From: Bradyrhizobium sp. BTAi1
Lineage (GTDB): Bacteria; Pseudomonadota; Alphaproteobacteria; Rhizobiales; Xanthobacteraceae
Assembly (NCBI RefSeq): GCF_000015165.1
Contig: NC_009485.1
Location: 2,024,001-2,088,000 of the forward strand
Reading direction: 5' to 3'
Length of the DNA stretch: 64,000 nucleotides
Below, in pieces: positions 37,609-47,210 of this stretch (position 1 is its first letter; each line of letters starts with the position of its first letter). Made by a program: the position numbers and the translations under genes. The notes under the pieces were generated by a model. That model saw only the letters and a list, made by a program, of their open reading frames with translations, made no database searches and was not told the origin of the DNA.

Positions 37609-39044
37609 CCCGGATCACGGTCGGCCCGTTCAACCGCGTCGAGGGCGATCTCGAGGTCCGCCTGGATATCGAGAGCGGCCGTGTCGCACGCGCCGAGGTG
37701 ACCGCGCCGCTCTATCGCGGCTTCGAGCAGATCCTGGAGGGGCGACCGCCGCTCGATGCGCTGGTGATCGCGCCGCGCATCTGCGGCATCTGCTCGGTGT
37801 CGCAGTCGATTGCGGCGGCCAGCGCGCTGCGTCAGGCCATGGGCGTCGTGCCGGCGCAGAACGGCGTGCTCGCGACCAACATCGCCCATGCGGCCGAGAA
37901 CGCCGCCGACCATCTGACGCACTTCTACATCTTCTTCATGCCGGACTTCGCGCGCGAGGCCTATGCCGCGCACCCCTGGCACGGCGCGGCGGCGGAGCGC
38001 TTCACCGCGACCAAGGGATCGGCGGCGCGTGAAGCCTTGCCCGCGCGCGCGCGACTCCTGGAAATCATGGGCTTGATCGCCGGTAAATGGCCGCACAGCC
38101 TGGCGTTCCAGCCGGGGGGCACCACGCGCGCGATCGAGCTTGGTGAGCGTATCCGGCTGAATGCGATTGCCGGCTCGTTTCGCGGCTTTCTCGAACGTGT
38201 GGTGTTTGCCGATACGCTTGAGAATGTACTGGCGTTGTCGACGCCGTCCGAGCTCGATCGCTGGCGCGACGGACGCGCGGGCGATTTCGCACACTTCCTG
38301 CGACTGGCCGATGCGCTTGCGCTCGCGGATCTTGGCAAGGGGCCGGGGCTGCTGATGAGCTTCGGTGCCTATCACGATGCCGATGGCGCCAACTTCCGCG
38401 CCGGCCTGCGCGCCAGCGATGGAACGATCTCAGCCTTGCCCTCGGACCTGATCACGGAAGATGTCTCGCATGCCTGGATGCGTGAGACATCGCGCGATCC
38501 GGCGGCGAGCCGCTCCGTGCCGGACGCCGACAAGGCTGACGCCTATAGCTGGTGCAAAGCGCCGCGGCTCGCCGGCGAGCCGGTCGAGGTCGGCGCAATT
38601 GCGCGACAGGCGGTCGATGGTCAGCCGCTGATCACCGCGCTGCTTGCATCCGATGGCAGCAACGTCCGCAACCGCGTGATCGCGCGGCTGATCGAGACGG
38701 CGCGACTCGCGCTGTCGATCGAAGGCTGGATCAAGGCGCTGCGCCTCAGCGAGCCGTTCTGCGAGACCAGCGGTGAAATGACGGACGGCCGCTTCGTCGG
38801 GCTCGTCGAGGCGGCGCGTGGCAGCCTTGGTCATTGGCTCGCGGTCGGCGGTGGTCGCATTGAGCGCTATCAGATCATCGCGCCGACGAGCTGGAACTTC
38901 TCGCCGCGCGATTCCGATGGGGTTGCCGGGCCGCTTGAACAGTCGCTGGTCGGAACTGAGGTCGGTGACGCCGGCGCGCGGGCCGTCAGCATCCAACACG
39001 TGGTCCGATCGTTCGATCCCTGCATGGTCTGCACAGCGCATTGA
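37605..39044 (+). CDS. hupV: H2-sensing hydrogenase large subunit HupV
   Basis: Encodes 479 aa. The NiFe ligands are in RICGICSVSQS near residue 60 and in DPCMVCTAH at the C-terminus. The protein stops exactly at that His, with no C-terminal extension to be cleaved, which is typical of regulatory hydrogenases and differs from HupL here. It senses H2 together with HupU. It starts with the ATGA overlap of the hupU stop. Confidence 0.95.
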   Translation: MTRITVGPFNRVEGDLEVRLDIESGRVARAEVTAPLYRGFEQILEGRPPLDALVIAPRICGICSVSQSIAAASALRQAMGVVPAQNGVLATNIAHAAENAADHLTHFYIFFMPDFAREAYAAHPWHGAAAERFTATKGSAAREALPARARLLEIMGLIAGKWPHSLAFQPGGTTRAIELGERIRLNAIAGSFRGFLERVVFADTLENVLALSTPSELDRWRDGRAGDFAHFLRLADALALADLGKGPGLLMSFGAYHDADGANFRAGLRASDGTISALPSDLITEDVSHAWMRETSRDPAASRSVPDADKADAYSWCKAPRLAGEPVEVGAIARQAVDGQPLITALLASDGSNVRNRVIARLIETARLALSIEGWIKALRLSEPFCETSGEMTDGRFVGLVEAARGSLGHWLAVGGGRIERYQIIAPTSWNFSPRDSDGVAGPLEQSLVGTEVGDAGARAVSIQHVVRSFDPCMVCTAH

Positions 39045-39055
39045 GTGCGTTGCGT

Positions 39056-39086
39056 CTTGGCGGAAACAAGCTTGTCGGGTGCAAAG
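39056..39086 (+). promoter_or_regulatory. Candidate activator (HoxA) binding sites upstream of hupS
   Basis: Two adjacent inverted repeats of the form CTTG-N7-CAA lie end to end (39056-39070 and 39071-39085), about 110 nt before the -24 element of the hupS promoter. R. capsulatus HupR is known to bind a TTG-N5-CAA palindrome, so the motif type fits although the spacer is 7 rather than 5 nt. The assignment is inference from position and symmetry. Confidence 0.4.
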
Positions 39087-39162
39087 CGCTTGATTTCCGA
39101 TTGTCACCCGCGATCAGGCGCTGAACCGCCTGCGGCGTCGGCTCTCTGAATCCAAGTATCTG

Positions 39163-39177
39163 GAATCATTATGATTC
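39163..39177 (+). promoter_or_regulatory. Perfect 15-bp palindrome upstream of hupS
   Basis: GAATCAT-T-ATGATTC is a perfect 7-1-7 palindrome in an AT-rich stretch 17 nt before the -24 element. It could bind IHF, a repressor or another regulator; none is established. Confidence 0.4.
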
Positions 39178-39194
39178 AAATTCAGCAATGATGC

Positions 39195-39209
39195 TGGCCC
39201 GCATCTTGC
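39195..39209 (+). promoter_or_regulatory. Sigma-54 (-24/-12) promoter of hupSL
   Basis: TGGCCC-GCATC-TTGC matches the RpoN consensus TGGCAC-N5-TTGC with the GG and GC dinucleotides 10 nt apart. It lies 61 nt before the hupS ATG. Hup structural operons of Bradyrhizobium are known to be RpoN-dependent and activated by HoxA, which is encoded in this window. Confidence 0.8.
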
Positions 39210-39269
39210 TGTCCCTCTTTGCCAGATCGCGATCGGATGATCGCCAACGCGATAGCAGGGGGAGGACTC

Positions 39270-40361
39270 ATGGGCGCGACGACAGAAACCTTTTACAGCG
39301 TCATCCGGCGCCAAGGCATCACGCGGCGCAGCTTCCATAAATTCTGCAGTCTCACCGCGACGAGCCTCGGGCTCGGGCCGGTCGCTGCCAGCCGCATCGC
39401 CAATGCGCTGGAGACCAAGCCGCGCACGCCGGTCATCTGGATGCACGGGCTGGAATGTACCTGCTGCTCGGAGAGCTTCATCCGCTCGGCGCATCCCCTG
39501 GTGAAGGACGTCGTGCTGTCGATGATCTCGCTCGACTATGACGACACGATCATGGCGGCGGCCGGACAGCAGGCCGAGGAGATCCTCGAGGAGACGCGCG
39601 CCAAGTACAAGGGCCAGTACATCCTCGCCGTCGAAGGCAATCCGCCGCTCAACGAAGGTGGCATGTTCTGCATCGACGGCGGCAAGCCGTTCGTCGAGAA
39701 GCTGAAGGTGATGGCCGAGGATGCGATGGCCATCATCGCCTGGGGCGCCTGTGCGTCCTGGGGCTGCGTGCAGGCCGCCAAGCCCAATCCGACGCAGGCC
39801 ACCCCGATCGACAAGGTCATAACCAACAAGCCGATCATCAAGGTGCCGGGCTGTCCGCCGATTGCCGAGGTGATGACCGGCGTCGTCACCTTCATCACCA
39901 CCTTCGGCAAATTGCCCGAGCTCGACCGCCAGGGCCGGCCGAAAATGTTCTACTCGCAGCGCATCCACGACAAATGCTATCGCCGGCCGCATTTCGATGC
40001 CGGCCAGTTCGTCGAGGAGTGGGACGACGAAGCTGCGCGCAAGGGCTACTGCCTCTACAAGATGGGCTGCAAAGGCCCGACCACCTACAACGCCTGCTCG
40101 ACGGTGCGCTGGAATGGCGGCGTGTCGTTCCCGATCCAGTCGGGGCACGGCTGCATCGGCTGCTCCGAGGACGGCTTCTGGGACAAGGGTTCGTTCTACG
40201 ACCGGCTCACCACCATCAAGCAGTTCGGCATCGAGCGAAATGCCGACCAGATCGGCATGGTCGCGGCGGGCACGGTCGGAGCTGCGGTCGCGGCGCATGC
40301 CGCAGTGACGGCCGTCAAACGACTCGCGACCAAGCGCGACGACGCCAAGCAAGACCATTAA
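39270..40361 (+). CDS. hupS: Uptake [NiFe]-hydrogenase small subunit HupS
   Basis: 363 aa from ATG 39270, which has GGGGGAGG just upstream. The open frame extends to 39219, but that part covers the leader. A twin-arginine signal ([10 protein letters not shown] at about residues 19-28) directs export of the folded HupSL dimer. Iron-sulfur ligands appear in [27 protein letters not shown] and [13 protein letters not shown] with [14 protein letters not shown]. The C-terminal hydrophobic helix anchors the enzyme to cytochrome b HupC. Confidence 0.97.
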   Translation: MGATTETFYSVIRRQGITRRSFHKFCSLTATSLGLGPVAASRIANALETKPRTPVIWMHGLECTCCSESFIRSAHPLVKDVVLSMISLDYDDTIMAAAGQQAEEILEETRAKYKGQYILAVEGNPPLNEGGMFCIDGGKPFVEKLKVMAEDAMAIIAWGACASWGCVQAAKPNPTQATPIDKVITNKPIIKVPGCPPIAEVMTGVVTFITTFGKLPELDRQGRPKMFYSQRIHDKCYRRPHFDAGQFVEEWDDEAARKGYCLYKMGCKGPTTYNACSTVRWNGGVSFPIQSGHGCIGCSEDGFWDKGSFYDRLTTIKQFGIERNADQIGMVAAGTVGAAVAAHAAVTAVKRLATKRDDAKQDH

Positions 40362-40382
40362 ATCCAGTCAAGGCAGGCAACG

Positions 40383-42173
40383 ATGGGCATCCAGACTCCC
40401 AACGGCTTCAATCTCGACAATTCCGGCAAGCGCGTCGTCGTCGATCCGCTCACGCGCATCGAGGGACATCTGCGCGTCGAGGTGAATGTCGACTCCAACA
40501 ATGTCATCCGCAACGCAGTGTCGACCGGCACGATGTGGCGCGGCATCGAGACTATCCTGCGCGGCCGCGATCCGCGCGACGCCTGGGCCTTCACCGAGCG
40601 GATCTGCGGCGTCTGCACCGGCACCCACGCGCTGACCTCGGTGCGCGCGGTCGAGAATGCACTGGTGATCATGATCCCCGACAACGCCAATTCGATCCGC
40701 AACATCATGCAGCTCTGCCTGCAGGTGCACGACCATCTCGTGCACTTCTATCACCTGCATGCGCTGGATTGGGTCGACGTCGTCTCGGCGCTCAAGGCCG
40801 ATCCGAAGGCAACCTCTGCGCTGGCGCAGTCGATCTCGGACTGGCCGCTGTCGTCGCCGGGCTATTTCAAGGACCTGCAGATCCGGCTGACGAAGTTCGT
40901 CGAGTCCGGCCAGCTCGGTCCGTTCAAGAACGCCTATTGGGGCCACGCGGCCTACAAGCTGCCGCCCGAAGCGAACCTGATGGCGGTCGCGCATTATCTG
41001 GAGGCGCTCGACTTCCAGAAGGAGATCGTCAAGATCCACACCATCTATGGCGGCAAGAATCCGCATCCGAACTGGCTGGTCGGCGGCGTGCCCTGCGCCA
41101 TCAATGTCGACGGGACCGGTGCGGTCGGCGCCATCAATATGGAGCGGCTGAATCTCGTTTCCTCCATCATCGACCGCTCGATCGAGTTCGTGCAGAAGGT
41201 CTATCTGCCCGACGTCGTCGCCATCGGCTCGTTCTACAAGGACTGGCTCTATGGCGGTGGCCTCTCGGGCAAGAGCGTGATGTCCTATGGCGACATTCCG
41301 GAGAACGCCAACGACTATTCGGCCAAGAACCTCAAGCTGCCGCGCGGCGTGATCCTCAACGGCAATCTCAACGAGATCCTGCCGATCGATCACGGCGACC
41401 CCGAGCAGATCCAGGAGTTCGTCACCCACTCCTGGTACAAATATCCCGACGAGAGCAAGGGGCTGCATCCCTGGGACGGCGTCACCGAGCCGAACTATCA
41501 GCTCGGCCCCAATGCCAAGGGCACCAAGACCGACATCAAGGAGCTCGACGAGGGCGGCAAGTACTCCTGGATCAAGGCGCCGCGCTGGCGCGGCAACGCG
41601 GTCGAGGTCGGCCCCCTGGCGCGCTACATCATCGGCTATGCGCAGAACAGGCCGGAGTTCAAGGAGCCGACCGACAAGCTCCTGAAGGCGCTGAACCTGC
41701 CGGTGACGGCGCTGTTCTCGACGCTCGGTCGCACCGCCGCGCGTGCGCTCGAATGCGACTGGGCCGCGACCCAGATGCGCTACTTCCAGGACAAGCTGGT
41801 GGCGCGCATCAAGGCCGGCGATTCCTCGACCGCGAACATCGAGAAGTGGAAGCCGGAGAGCTGGCCCAAGGAGGCCAAGGGCTATGGCTTCACCGAGGCG
41901 CCGCGCGGCGCGCTGGCGCACTGGATCAAGATCAAGGAGACCAGGATCGACAACTACCAGTGCGTTGTGCCGACCACCTGGAACGGCTCGCCGCGTGACC
42001 CCAAGGGCAATATCGGCGCCTTCGAGGCGTCGCTGATGGATACGCCGATGGCGGATCCGGAGAAGCCGCTGGAGATCCTGCGGACGATTCATTCGTTCGA
42101 TCCGTGCCTTGCGTGCTCCACCCACGTGATGAGCCCGGACGGCCAGGAAATGGCGACCGTCAAGGTCAGGTAG
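40383..42173 (+). CDS. hupL: Uptake [NiFe]-hydrogenase large subunit HupL
   Basis: Encodes 596 aa. The NiFe cysteines are in [11 protein letters not shown] near residue 75 and in DPCLACSTH near the C-terminus. After that His, 15 residues ([15 protein letters not shown]) remain; they are the extension removed by protease HupD once nickel is in place. It oxidises H2 in the periplasm. GGCAGG lies just before the ATG and hupC follows after 13 nt. Confidence 0.98.
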   Translation: MGIQTPNGFNLDNSGKRVVVDPLTRIEGHLRVEVNVDSNNVIRNAVSTGTMWRGIETILRGRDPRDAWAFTERICGVCTGTHALTSVRAVENALVIMIPDNANSIRNIMQLCLQVHDHLVHFYHLHALDWVDVVSALKADPKATSALAQSISDWPLSSPGYFKDLQIRLTKFVESGQLGPFKNAYWGHAAYKLPPEANLMAVAHYLEALDFQKEIVKIHTIYGGKNPHPNWLVGGVPCAINVDGTGAVGAINMERLNLVSSIIDRSIEFVQKVYLPDVVAIGSFYKDWLYGGGLSGKSVMSYGDIPENANDYSAKNLKLPRGVILNGNLNEILPIDHGDPEQIQEFVTHSWYKYPDESKGLHPWDGVTEPNYQLGPNAKGTKTDIKELDEGGKYSWIKAPRWRGNAVEVGPLARYIIGYAQNRPEFKEPTDKLLKALNLPVTALFSTLGRTAARALECDWAATQMRYFQDKLVARIKAGDSSTANIEKWKPESWPKEAKGYGFTEAPRGALAHWIKIKETRIDNYQCVVPTTWNGSPRDPKGNIGAFEASLMDTPMADPEKPLEILRTIHSFDPCLACSTHVMSPDGQEMATVKVR

Positions 42174-42186
42174 TGGGAGACGCACC

Positions 42187-42930
42187 ATGATGGATGCAGT
42201 TGCTCGTCCCGCCGAGGCCGAGCCCAACCTTGCCGCGATCGCGGCCGACGCAGCCGGCGAGCATGCGGTCGGCCGGCCTACGGTCTATGTCTACGAAGCG
42301 CCCGTGCGCATCTGCCATTGGGTGAACGCGTTTGCGATCATCGTGCTGATGGTCACCGGCTATCTGATCGGGACGCCGCTGCCGAGTGTCGAGGGCGAGG
42401 CGTCGGCAAGCTTCGTGATGGGCTATATCCGGTTTGCGCATTTCGCGGCCGGGCAGGTGCTGGCGGTGTTCTTCCTCGCCCGCATCCTCTGGGCCTTTGT
42501 CGGCAACCACCATTCCCGGCAGATCTTCTACATTCCGGTGCATCGCAAGCAGTTCTGGAAGGAGGTGCTGCACGAGATCCGCTGGTATGCGTTCCTGGAG
42601 CGCGAGCCGAAGATGTATGTCGGTCACAATCCGCTGGCGCAGACGGCGATGTTCACCGGCTTCACGCTGTTCGTCGCCTTCATGATCGTCACCGGCTTTG
42701 CGCTTTATTCGGAGGGCACCGGCATCGACAGCTGGCAGCACAAACTGTTCGGATGGGTGTTTGCGATCTGGCCGAACAGCCAGGACGTGCACACCTATCA
42801 TCACCTCGGCATGTGGGCGCTGGTGATGTTCGTGACCGTGCATGTCTACGCCGCGATCCGCGAGGACATCATGTCCCGTCAGAGCATCATCTCGTCGATG
42901 ATCTCGGGCGAGCGGCAGTTCCGCGAGTGA
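42187..42930 (+). CDS. hupC: Hydrogenase b-type cytochrome subunit HupC
   Basis: Encodes 247 aa with four membrane helices. Candidate haem His residues lie in VRICHWVNAF, YIRFAHFAAGQ and YHHLGMWALVMFVTVHVYAAIRED. It anchors HupSL to the membrane and passes electrons from H2 to quinone. It is in the same operon, with hupD after 13 nt. Confidence 0.95.
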   Translation: MMDAVARPAEAEPNLAAIAADAAGEHAVGRPTVYVYEAPVRICHWVNAFAIIVLMVTGYLIGTPLPSVEGEASASFVMGYIRFAHFAAGQVLAVFFLARILWAFVGNHHSRQIFYIPVHRKQFWKEVLHEIRWYAFLEREPKMYVGHNPLAQTAMFTGFTLFVAFMIVTGFALYSEGTGIDSWQHKLFGWVFAIWPNSQDVHTYHHLGMWALVMFVTVHVYAAIREDIMSRQSIISSMISGERQFRE

Positions 42931-42943
42931 GGAGGGGGCCGAG

Positions 42944-43531
42944 ATGACGGACCACGCGAAGCTCGATCGCATCCTGGTGCTCGGCATCGGCAATATCCTG
43001 TGGGCGGATGAAGGCTTCGGCGTGCGGGTGGTGGAGGAATTCCACCGCCGCTACGCCGTGCCCGACAACGTCACGATCCTCGATGGCGGCACCCAGGGAC
43101 TCTATCTGGTCAACTATGTCGAGGAGGCGGACGGCCTGATCGTGTTCGACGCGATCGACTATGGACTTGCGCCGGGCGAGCTCAAGCTCGTCCGCGACGA
43201 CGAGGTGCCGCGCTTCACCGGTGCCAAGAAGATGAGCCTGCACCAGACCGGGTTCCAGGAGGTCCTGAGCGCAGCCGATCTGCTCGGCCGCTATCCGCGC
43301 CGGCTCGCCTTGATCGGCTGCCAGCCGCTCGATCTCGAGGATTGGGGCGGCCCATTGACGGCGCCGGTGCGCGCGCAGATCGGGCCGGCGATCGAACTGG
43401 CCTGCGCGCTCCTGGCAGAATGGGGCGCGCCAGCCGCGCTGCGAAGCGAGCCGGTCGCGGCCGATGCGCGGCTGCTCGCCAATGACATCGATCACCAGAG
43501 CTACGAGATGCGCGCCCGTCCGGCAGAGTGA
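42944..43531 (+). CDS. hupD: Hydrogenase maturation endopeptidase HupD
   Basis: Encodes 195 aa. GIGNILWADEGFGVRVVE (with the metal-binding Glu), VFDAIDYG (Asp) and MSLHQTGFQEVL (His) give the three nickel-contacting residues of the HyaD/HybD family. It removes the C-terminal tail of HupL after the NiFe centre is assembled. Confidence 0.95.
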   Translation: MTDHAKLDRILVLGIGNILWADEGFGVRVVEEFHRRYAVPDNVTILDGGTQGLYLVNYVEEADGLIVFDAIDYGLAPGELKLVRDDEVPRFTGAKKMSLHQTGFQEVLSAADLLGRYPRRLALIGCQPLDLEDWGGPLTAPVRAQIGPAIELACALLAEWGAPAALRSEPVAADARLLANDIDHQSYEMRARPAE

Positions 43532-43559
43532 TTGCCGTGCGGCTGTGAAGGAGTCTGCC

Positions 43560-43850
43560 ATGTGCCTGGGCCTGCCGATGACGATCGTAGAGACCGATGG
43601 CGTCACGGCGCTGTGCAGCTTCGACGGTGAGGAACGCCGCGTCTCGGTGCTGCTGCTGTCGGATCCGCCGGTCGGCGCCAAGGTCCTCGTCTATCTCGAC
43701 AACGCCGTCCGTCTGCTCGACGACGAGGAGGCGCGGCTCATTGCCGACGCGCTGCGCGGACTGCATGCCGCGATGAACGGCGAGAATTGCGACGACTTCT
43801 TTGCCGATCTGATCGGCCGCGAGCCGCAGCTGCCCGACCATCTGCGCTGA
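43560..43850 (+). CDS. hupF: Hydrogenase assembly chaperone HupF (HypC family)
   Basis: 96 aa from ATG 43560, giving the conserved N-terminus MCLGLPMTI; Cys2 is the functional residue of this family. The frame is open further upstream but that part is out of family. HupF is the longer HypC paralogue and protects HupL during assembly, notably in the presence of oxygen. A GAAGGAG precedes the start. Confidence 0.93.
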   Translation: MCLGLPMTIVETDGVTALCSFDGEERRVSVLLLSDPPVGAKVLVYLDNAVRLLDDEEARLIADALRGLHAAMNGENCDDFFADLIGREPQLPDHLR

Positions 43851-43919
43851 CGCATCGCCGTTATCGCCGCGGGGCAGCTGTTCGAAATCTGACAATCTAA
43901 TTTCCAATCGAAATGTAAG

Positions 43920-43939
43920 TTTCCAGACCGGCCTGGAAA
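43920..43939 (+). promoter_or_regulatory. Candidate activator-binding palindrome upstream of hupG
   Basis: TTTCCAG-ACCGGC-CTGGAAA has perfect 7-bp arms and ends 91 nt before the -24 element of the next promoter, the usual distance for an NtrC-type activator site. HoxA is the obvious candidate. The motif differs from the CTTG-N7-CAA pairs before hupS, so the assignment is uncertain. Confidence 0.4.
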
Positions 43940-44029
43940 GCTGCTTCACTATTGTTGCAATGCGATATCGAGCGTCAAAAATAGTCGCGTAATTTCAGTA
44001 TATTGCGCGTGGTCATCGCCTTCTTGAAC

Positions 44030-44044
44030 TGGCACATCGATTGC
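44030..44044 (+). promoter_or_regulatory. Sigma-54 (-24/-12) promoter before hupG
   Basis: TGGCAC-ATCGA-TTGC matches the RpoN consensus at every conserved position. It lies 51 nt before the hupG ATG and splits the hydrogenase island into two RpoN-dependent transcripts. Because it occupies 44030-44044, a TTG start at 44041 for hupG can be excluded. Confidence 0.9.
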
Positions 44045-44094
44045 TAACCATCAAGCGTCAGACGGAACGACAACTGGTCAGGGGAGAGACGTCG

Positions 44095-44541
44095 ATGGAT
44101 GTTCAGCAGCGCGCAGCGGCGCGGAGGCAGGGCGGCTTGCCGGAGGTCGATGTCAGCACAGTCGATGCGTTTCTCGCCGACGTGGATAGCGCTGGTGCCG
44201 TGGCGGTGCTGCTGTCAGCGGGCGATCCCGCGCGCTTTCCAGAGGCGCTCGATGTCGCCATCGTGCTGCCGGAGCTGATCACCGCGTTTCAGGGCCGGCT
44301 GCGGGGCGCGTTGATCGCGCGCGAGGCTGAGGCCGAGCTCGGCGCGCGCTTTGGCGTGCGTGTGCAGCCCAGCCTGATCTTGTGTCGTGGCACCGAACCA
44401 ATCGGCCTGATCGCCAAGATCCAGGACTGGTCGGTTTATGTCGATCGCATATCGCGCCTGATCGATCGGCCGGTCGGTGCGGCTGCGACCGTGGTTGCCA
44501 GCATCGTGCCAGCGCACCAGACCTCGGGAGCTGGCCGATGA
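44095..44541 (+). CDS. hupG: Hydrogenase accessory protein HupG (HyaE family)
   Basis: 148 aa from ATG 44095 (GGGGAGAG 7 nt upstream). It has a thioredoxin-like fold without the CxxC motif; the [35 protein letters not shown] part is typical of HyaE/HupG. It is thought to chaperone the Tat-exported small subunit. It overlaps hupH by 4 nt. Confidence 0.85.
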   Translation: MDVQQRAAARRQGGLPEVDVSTVDAFLADVDSAGAVAVLLSAGDPARFPEALDVAIVLPELITAFQGRLRGALIAREAEAELGARFGVRVQPSLILCRGTEPIGLIAKIQDWSVYVDRISRLIDRPVGAAATVVASIVPAHQTSGAGR

Positions 44542-45401
44542 AGCCCGGATTCTGGATTGCGCCGGAAGGCGCGGAGCAGCCCGTCAGCGTGTTTCCGATC
44601 GGTGAGGAAGCGCTTGATGCACAATACAAGGGCCTGACCGCCTCGGGCGCGCTGGCCAAGCTCGCTTCCATGGATTCGGAGGCGCTGGCGCGCAGCTGCC
44701 CGCGCGCCGTCGAATTGCTGTCGACCATGGCGGCGGCGATCGCCGCGCAGACCGCTGATGCGCAAACGCAGCTGTTCCGGCTCGACGGGCTCAATGATCT
44801 TGAGCGCCGCCTGATCGAGGACGTGCTCGGCGAAGGTGAGGTCGCCGGCGTCGTCGCGTTGCCCGACGGGCGGCTCGCGCAGATCCAGGAGTCGGTGCTG
44901 GCGGGCATCTGGCGGGTGCGGCTGGAGGCGGATGAGAGTCACGACTACATCGAGATTGGCTCGGTTCCCGAGATCGTTGCGCGCGCGGCCGTCGATCTGA
45001 CGGCCGACGACATCGTCATCGGGCCCGCGCCGGAGGACACGATGAACGCGCTGCCGGTGCTGGCCGAGATTCGCGAGCGCGCGCGCGCCTGGCAGCCCGG
45101 CCAGCGATCGCAGACCATCAACTTCACGCTGCTGCCGATGAGTCCTGCCGACATGGTCTTTCTGCAGCAGACGCTTGGCAACGGGCCGATCCAGCTGGTC
45201 TCGCGCGGCTATGGCACCTGCCGGGTGCTCGCGACGGGGATCCGTAATGTGTGGTCGGTGCAGTTCTTCAACGCCATGGACACGATCATTCTCGACACGC
45301 TGGAAGTCGGCGGCGTGCCGGTGGTCGCGCTTGCAGCCAGTGAGGATTTCGAGGATTCCGCCGAACGCCTGCAGCAGATCATCGAGGCCTATTTCACATG
45401 A
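44538..45401 (+). CDS. hupH: Hydrogenase accessory protein HupH (HyaF family)
   Basis: 287 aa from ATG 44538 (ATGA overlap). The C-terminal half ([55 protein letters not shown]) is characteristic of HyaF/HupH. It contributes to small-subunit maturation. It overlaps hupI by 4 nt. Confidence 0.9.
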   Translation: MKPGFWIAPEGAEQPVSVFPIGEEALDAQYKGLTASGALAKLASMDSEALARSCPRAVELLSTMAAAIAAQTADAQTQLFRLDGLNDLERRLIEDVLGEGEVAGVVALPDGRLAQIQESVLAGIWRVRLEADESHDYIEIGSVPEIVARAAVDLTADDIVIGPAPEDTMNALPVLAEIRERARAWQPGQRSQTINFTLLPMSPADMVFLQQTLGNGPIQLVSRGYGTCRVLATGIRNVWSVQFFNAMDTIILDTLEVGGVPVVALAASEDFEDSAERLQQIIEAYFT

Positions 45402-45607
45402 GTGGCTTCGAGAATTTCGGCGTCCGCAGCGATCTCGCCGATGATGTGCTGCTGGAATGCGGCATCTGCTGGACCCGCTACGATCCGGCGGAGGGCGATG
45501 GGGTTGCGCAGATTGCGCCGGGCACGCCGTTCGCGATGTTGCCGGACGACTGGCGCTGCCCGAACTGCGATGCGCCGAAGGCCAAGTTTATGGTGGTCGA
45601 GTCATGA
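45398..45607 (+). CDS. hupI: Rubredoxin HupI
   Basis: 69 aa. Iron ligands are in [12 protein letters not shown] and [13 protein letters not shown] (two CxxC pairs), and the [11 protein letters not shown] segment is the usual rubredoxin core. It is a hydrogenase-linked rubredoxin that may deliver electrons or protect HupS clusters from oxygen. Confidence 0.93.
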   Translation: MSGFENFGVRSDLADDVLLECGICWTRYDPAEGDGVAQIAPGTPFAMLPDDWRCPNCDAPKAKFMVVES

Positions 45608-46107
45608 GCGCCGTCCTGGCAGGGCAGGGCACGATGGAGCTCGCACCGGCCGCGTGGGGCGAGCATCTCGCCAGCATCTATCGCGAGATCGGCGGACGCG
45701 CGATGCGCGAGCTGCCGATCTATCACGATGCGCTGACTGTCGAGGCCGTGGGCTTCGACAGTTTCGCAGGAATGACGATCGGCATCGTCATCACGCCGTG
45801 GTTCATGAACGTGGTCACGCCGGCCCGGCATGGCGCACCTGGAGCCTCCGTCGCGATTGAGCTGCCGGCTGGGACGTTCGAGTTCACCATCGGCGATGTC
45901 GAAGGCTTTGGACGCATCGCCAGTTGCTCGCTGTTCTCGCCGATGTTCCAGTTCGAGGACATGGCGGCGGCGCGCGCCGCGGCCGAGGCCGCGCTGGCGA
46001 CGCTGCTGACGGCGCCCGACGCGGAGGAATTGCCGAGATCTGCCGCCGCGAGCGCGATCGACCGCCGCTCCTTCTTGCGCGGCACCTTGTCGGAGCGCCG
46101 CGCATGA
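45604..46107 (+). CDS. hupJ: Hydrogenase assembly chaperone HupJ (HybE family)
   Basis: 167 aa from ATG 45604 (ATGA overlap with hupI). The TPWFMNVVTPARHG and FGRIASCSLFSPMFQFED blocks identify the HybE/HupJ family, which protects the small subunit and its Tat signal before export. The C-terminus RRSFLRG resembles a twin-arginine motif but lies at the wrong end to act as one. Confidence 0.9.
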   Translation: MSAVLAGQGTMELAPAAWGEHLASIYREIGGRAMRELPIYHDALTVEAVGFDSFAGMTIGIVITPWFMNVVTPARHGAPGASVAIELPAGTFEFTIGDVEGFGRIASCSLFSPMFQFEDMAAARAAAEAALATLLTAPDAEELPRSAAASAIDRRSFLRGTLSERRA

Positions 46108-47210
46108 CCCTGGCGTTTCGCAACCACATCGATGTCACGCTGTCGGTTGCAGCTCAGATGATCGTCGGTGTCACGATCGAACCGCGCTCGCGGCCGCCGC
46201 TCGGTCGGCTGTTTGCCGGCAAGCCGGCCGAGACGCTGCTGGCGGCGTTACCGCGGCTGTTCTCATTATGCGCCATCGCGCATCAGGTCGCCCTTTTGTC
46301 TGCGCTCGAAGCTGCACGTGGCCATCAGGCGCCGCCGCTGACGCGGCATCGGCGCATCACCGCCGTGATCATGGAGCGGTTCGCCGAGTTGCTGCGTGGC
46401 GTTCTGGTCAGCCGTCTCGCTTGCGATCGCAGCGCCCTGGCGCAGCTGCAGTTTCTGCTGCAGGCGGTGGCCTCGCTCCAGGTGTCCGCGGGCGCCGGAA
46501 ACGCGCGGCAATCTCGCAGCGCAACCTTGTCGCAGATCAAGATGGCCCTGGCCGCCCTGGGTTTAGGATCGGTTGCGGAACCCGTGGTGCGGGGAACTCC
46601 GCTTGCGTCGATCATGGATGCGGCCCGCAGGGCCGAAGCCGATGGAGGATGGAAGCAGATGCCGGCCGAGCACGGTGTCCTGTCGGCCGCCGACGATGAC
46701 ACCGTCGTGGCTCGACTGATCGATCCGCAGGCCGCCTTCGCCGAGGCGCCCGAACTTGCCGGGCGTGTTCCGGAAACCGGAGTCTGGGCGCGGCAAGCAT
46801 CGCGTCATCGGCATTCATCCGCGGGGTCCGTCGAGCGGCTCTTGGCAAAGTTGGCCGAACTCGCCGAGCTGCTGTGCTGGATCGAAGCCGGCGAGGCCGA
46901 AGATGAAGCGGCCGACCAGGACGTCGTTGCAAGCTATGCGCTCGGCCCAGGGCGCGGTGCGGCGGCCGTCGAATGCGCGCGCGGCCGGCTGCATCACGCG
47001 ATCGAGCTGGATGCGGAAGGCCGTGTCCGCCGGTTCGAATTTCTCGCGCCGACCGAATGGAATTTTCATCCCCGCGGCCCGGTTGCCGGCAGCCTGACTG
47101 GGGCTCGGCTTTGCGGCTCCGCCGATCGTGCCGCGATCGAGGCGATGATCAGTTCCTTCGATCCCTGCGTCGGCTACAGTCTCGCGGTACGGGAGATGGC
47201 TGATGCATGA
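46104..47210 (+). CDS. hupK: Hydrogenase assembly scaffold HupK
   Basis: 368 aa from ATG 46104. It is a large-subunit-like protein in which the metal motifs have decayed: the C-terminal part has SFDPCVGYS instead of DPCxxCxxH. HupK is thought to act as a scaffold for the NiFe cofactor. The PTEWNFHPRGPVAGSL segment matches the corresponding part of true large subunits. It overlaps hypA by 8 nt. Confidence 0.9.
   Translation: MTLAFRNHIDVTLSVAAQMIVGVTIEPRSRPPLGRLFAGKPAETLLAALPRLFSLCAIAHQVALLSALEAARGHQAPPLTRHRRITAVIMERFAELLRGVLVSRLACDRSALAQLQFLLQAVASLQVSAGAGNARQSRSATLSQIKMALAALGLGSVAEPVVRGTPLASIMDAARRAEADGGWKQMPAEHGVLSAADDDTVVARLIDPQAAFAEAPELAGRVPETGVWARQASRHRHSSAGSVERLLAKLAELAELLCWIEAGEAEDEAADQDVVASYALGPGRGAAAVECARGRLHHAIELDAEGRVRRFEFLAPTEWNFHPRGPVAGSLTGARLCGSADRAAIEAMISSFDPCVGYSLAVREMADA

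Noticed and set aside
39974..41998. Rightward 674-codon open frame over hupS and hupL
   Set aside because: Another frame of two well-identified genes; the translation is Arg/Gln/Ala-rich with no domain.
40368..42227. Leftward 619-codon open frame over hupL
   Set aside because: Antisense shadow of hupL with typical Arg/His/Asp-rich composition.
44041..44094. N-terminal extension of hupG from a TTG at 44041
   Set aside because: The -12 part of the sigma-54 promoter lies at 44041-44044, so transcription begins after this codon.
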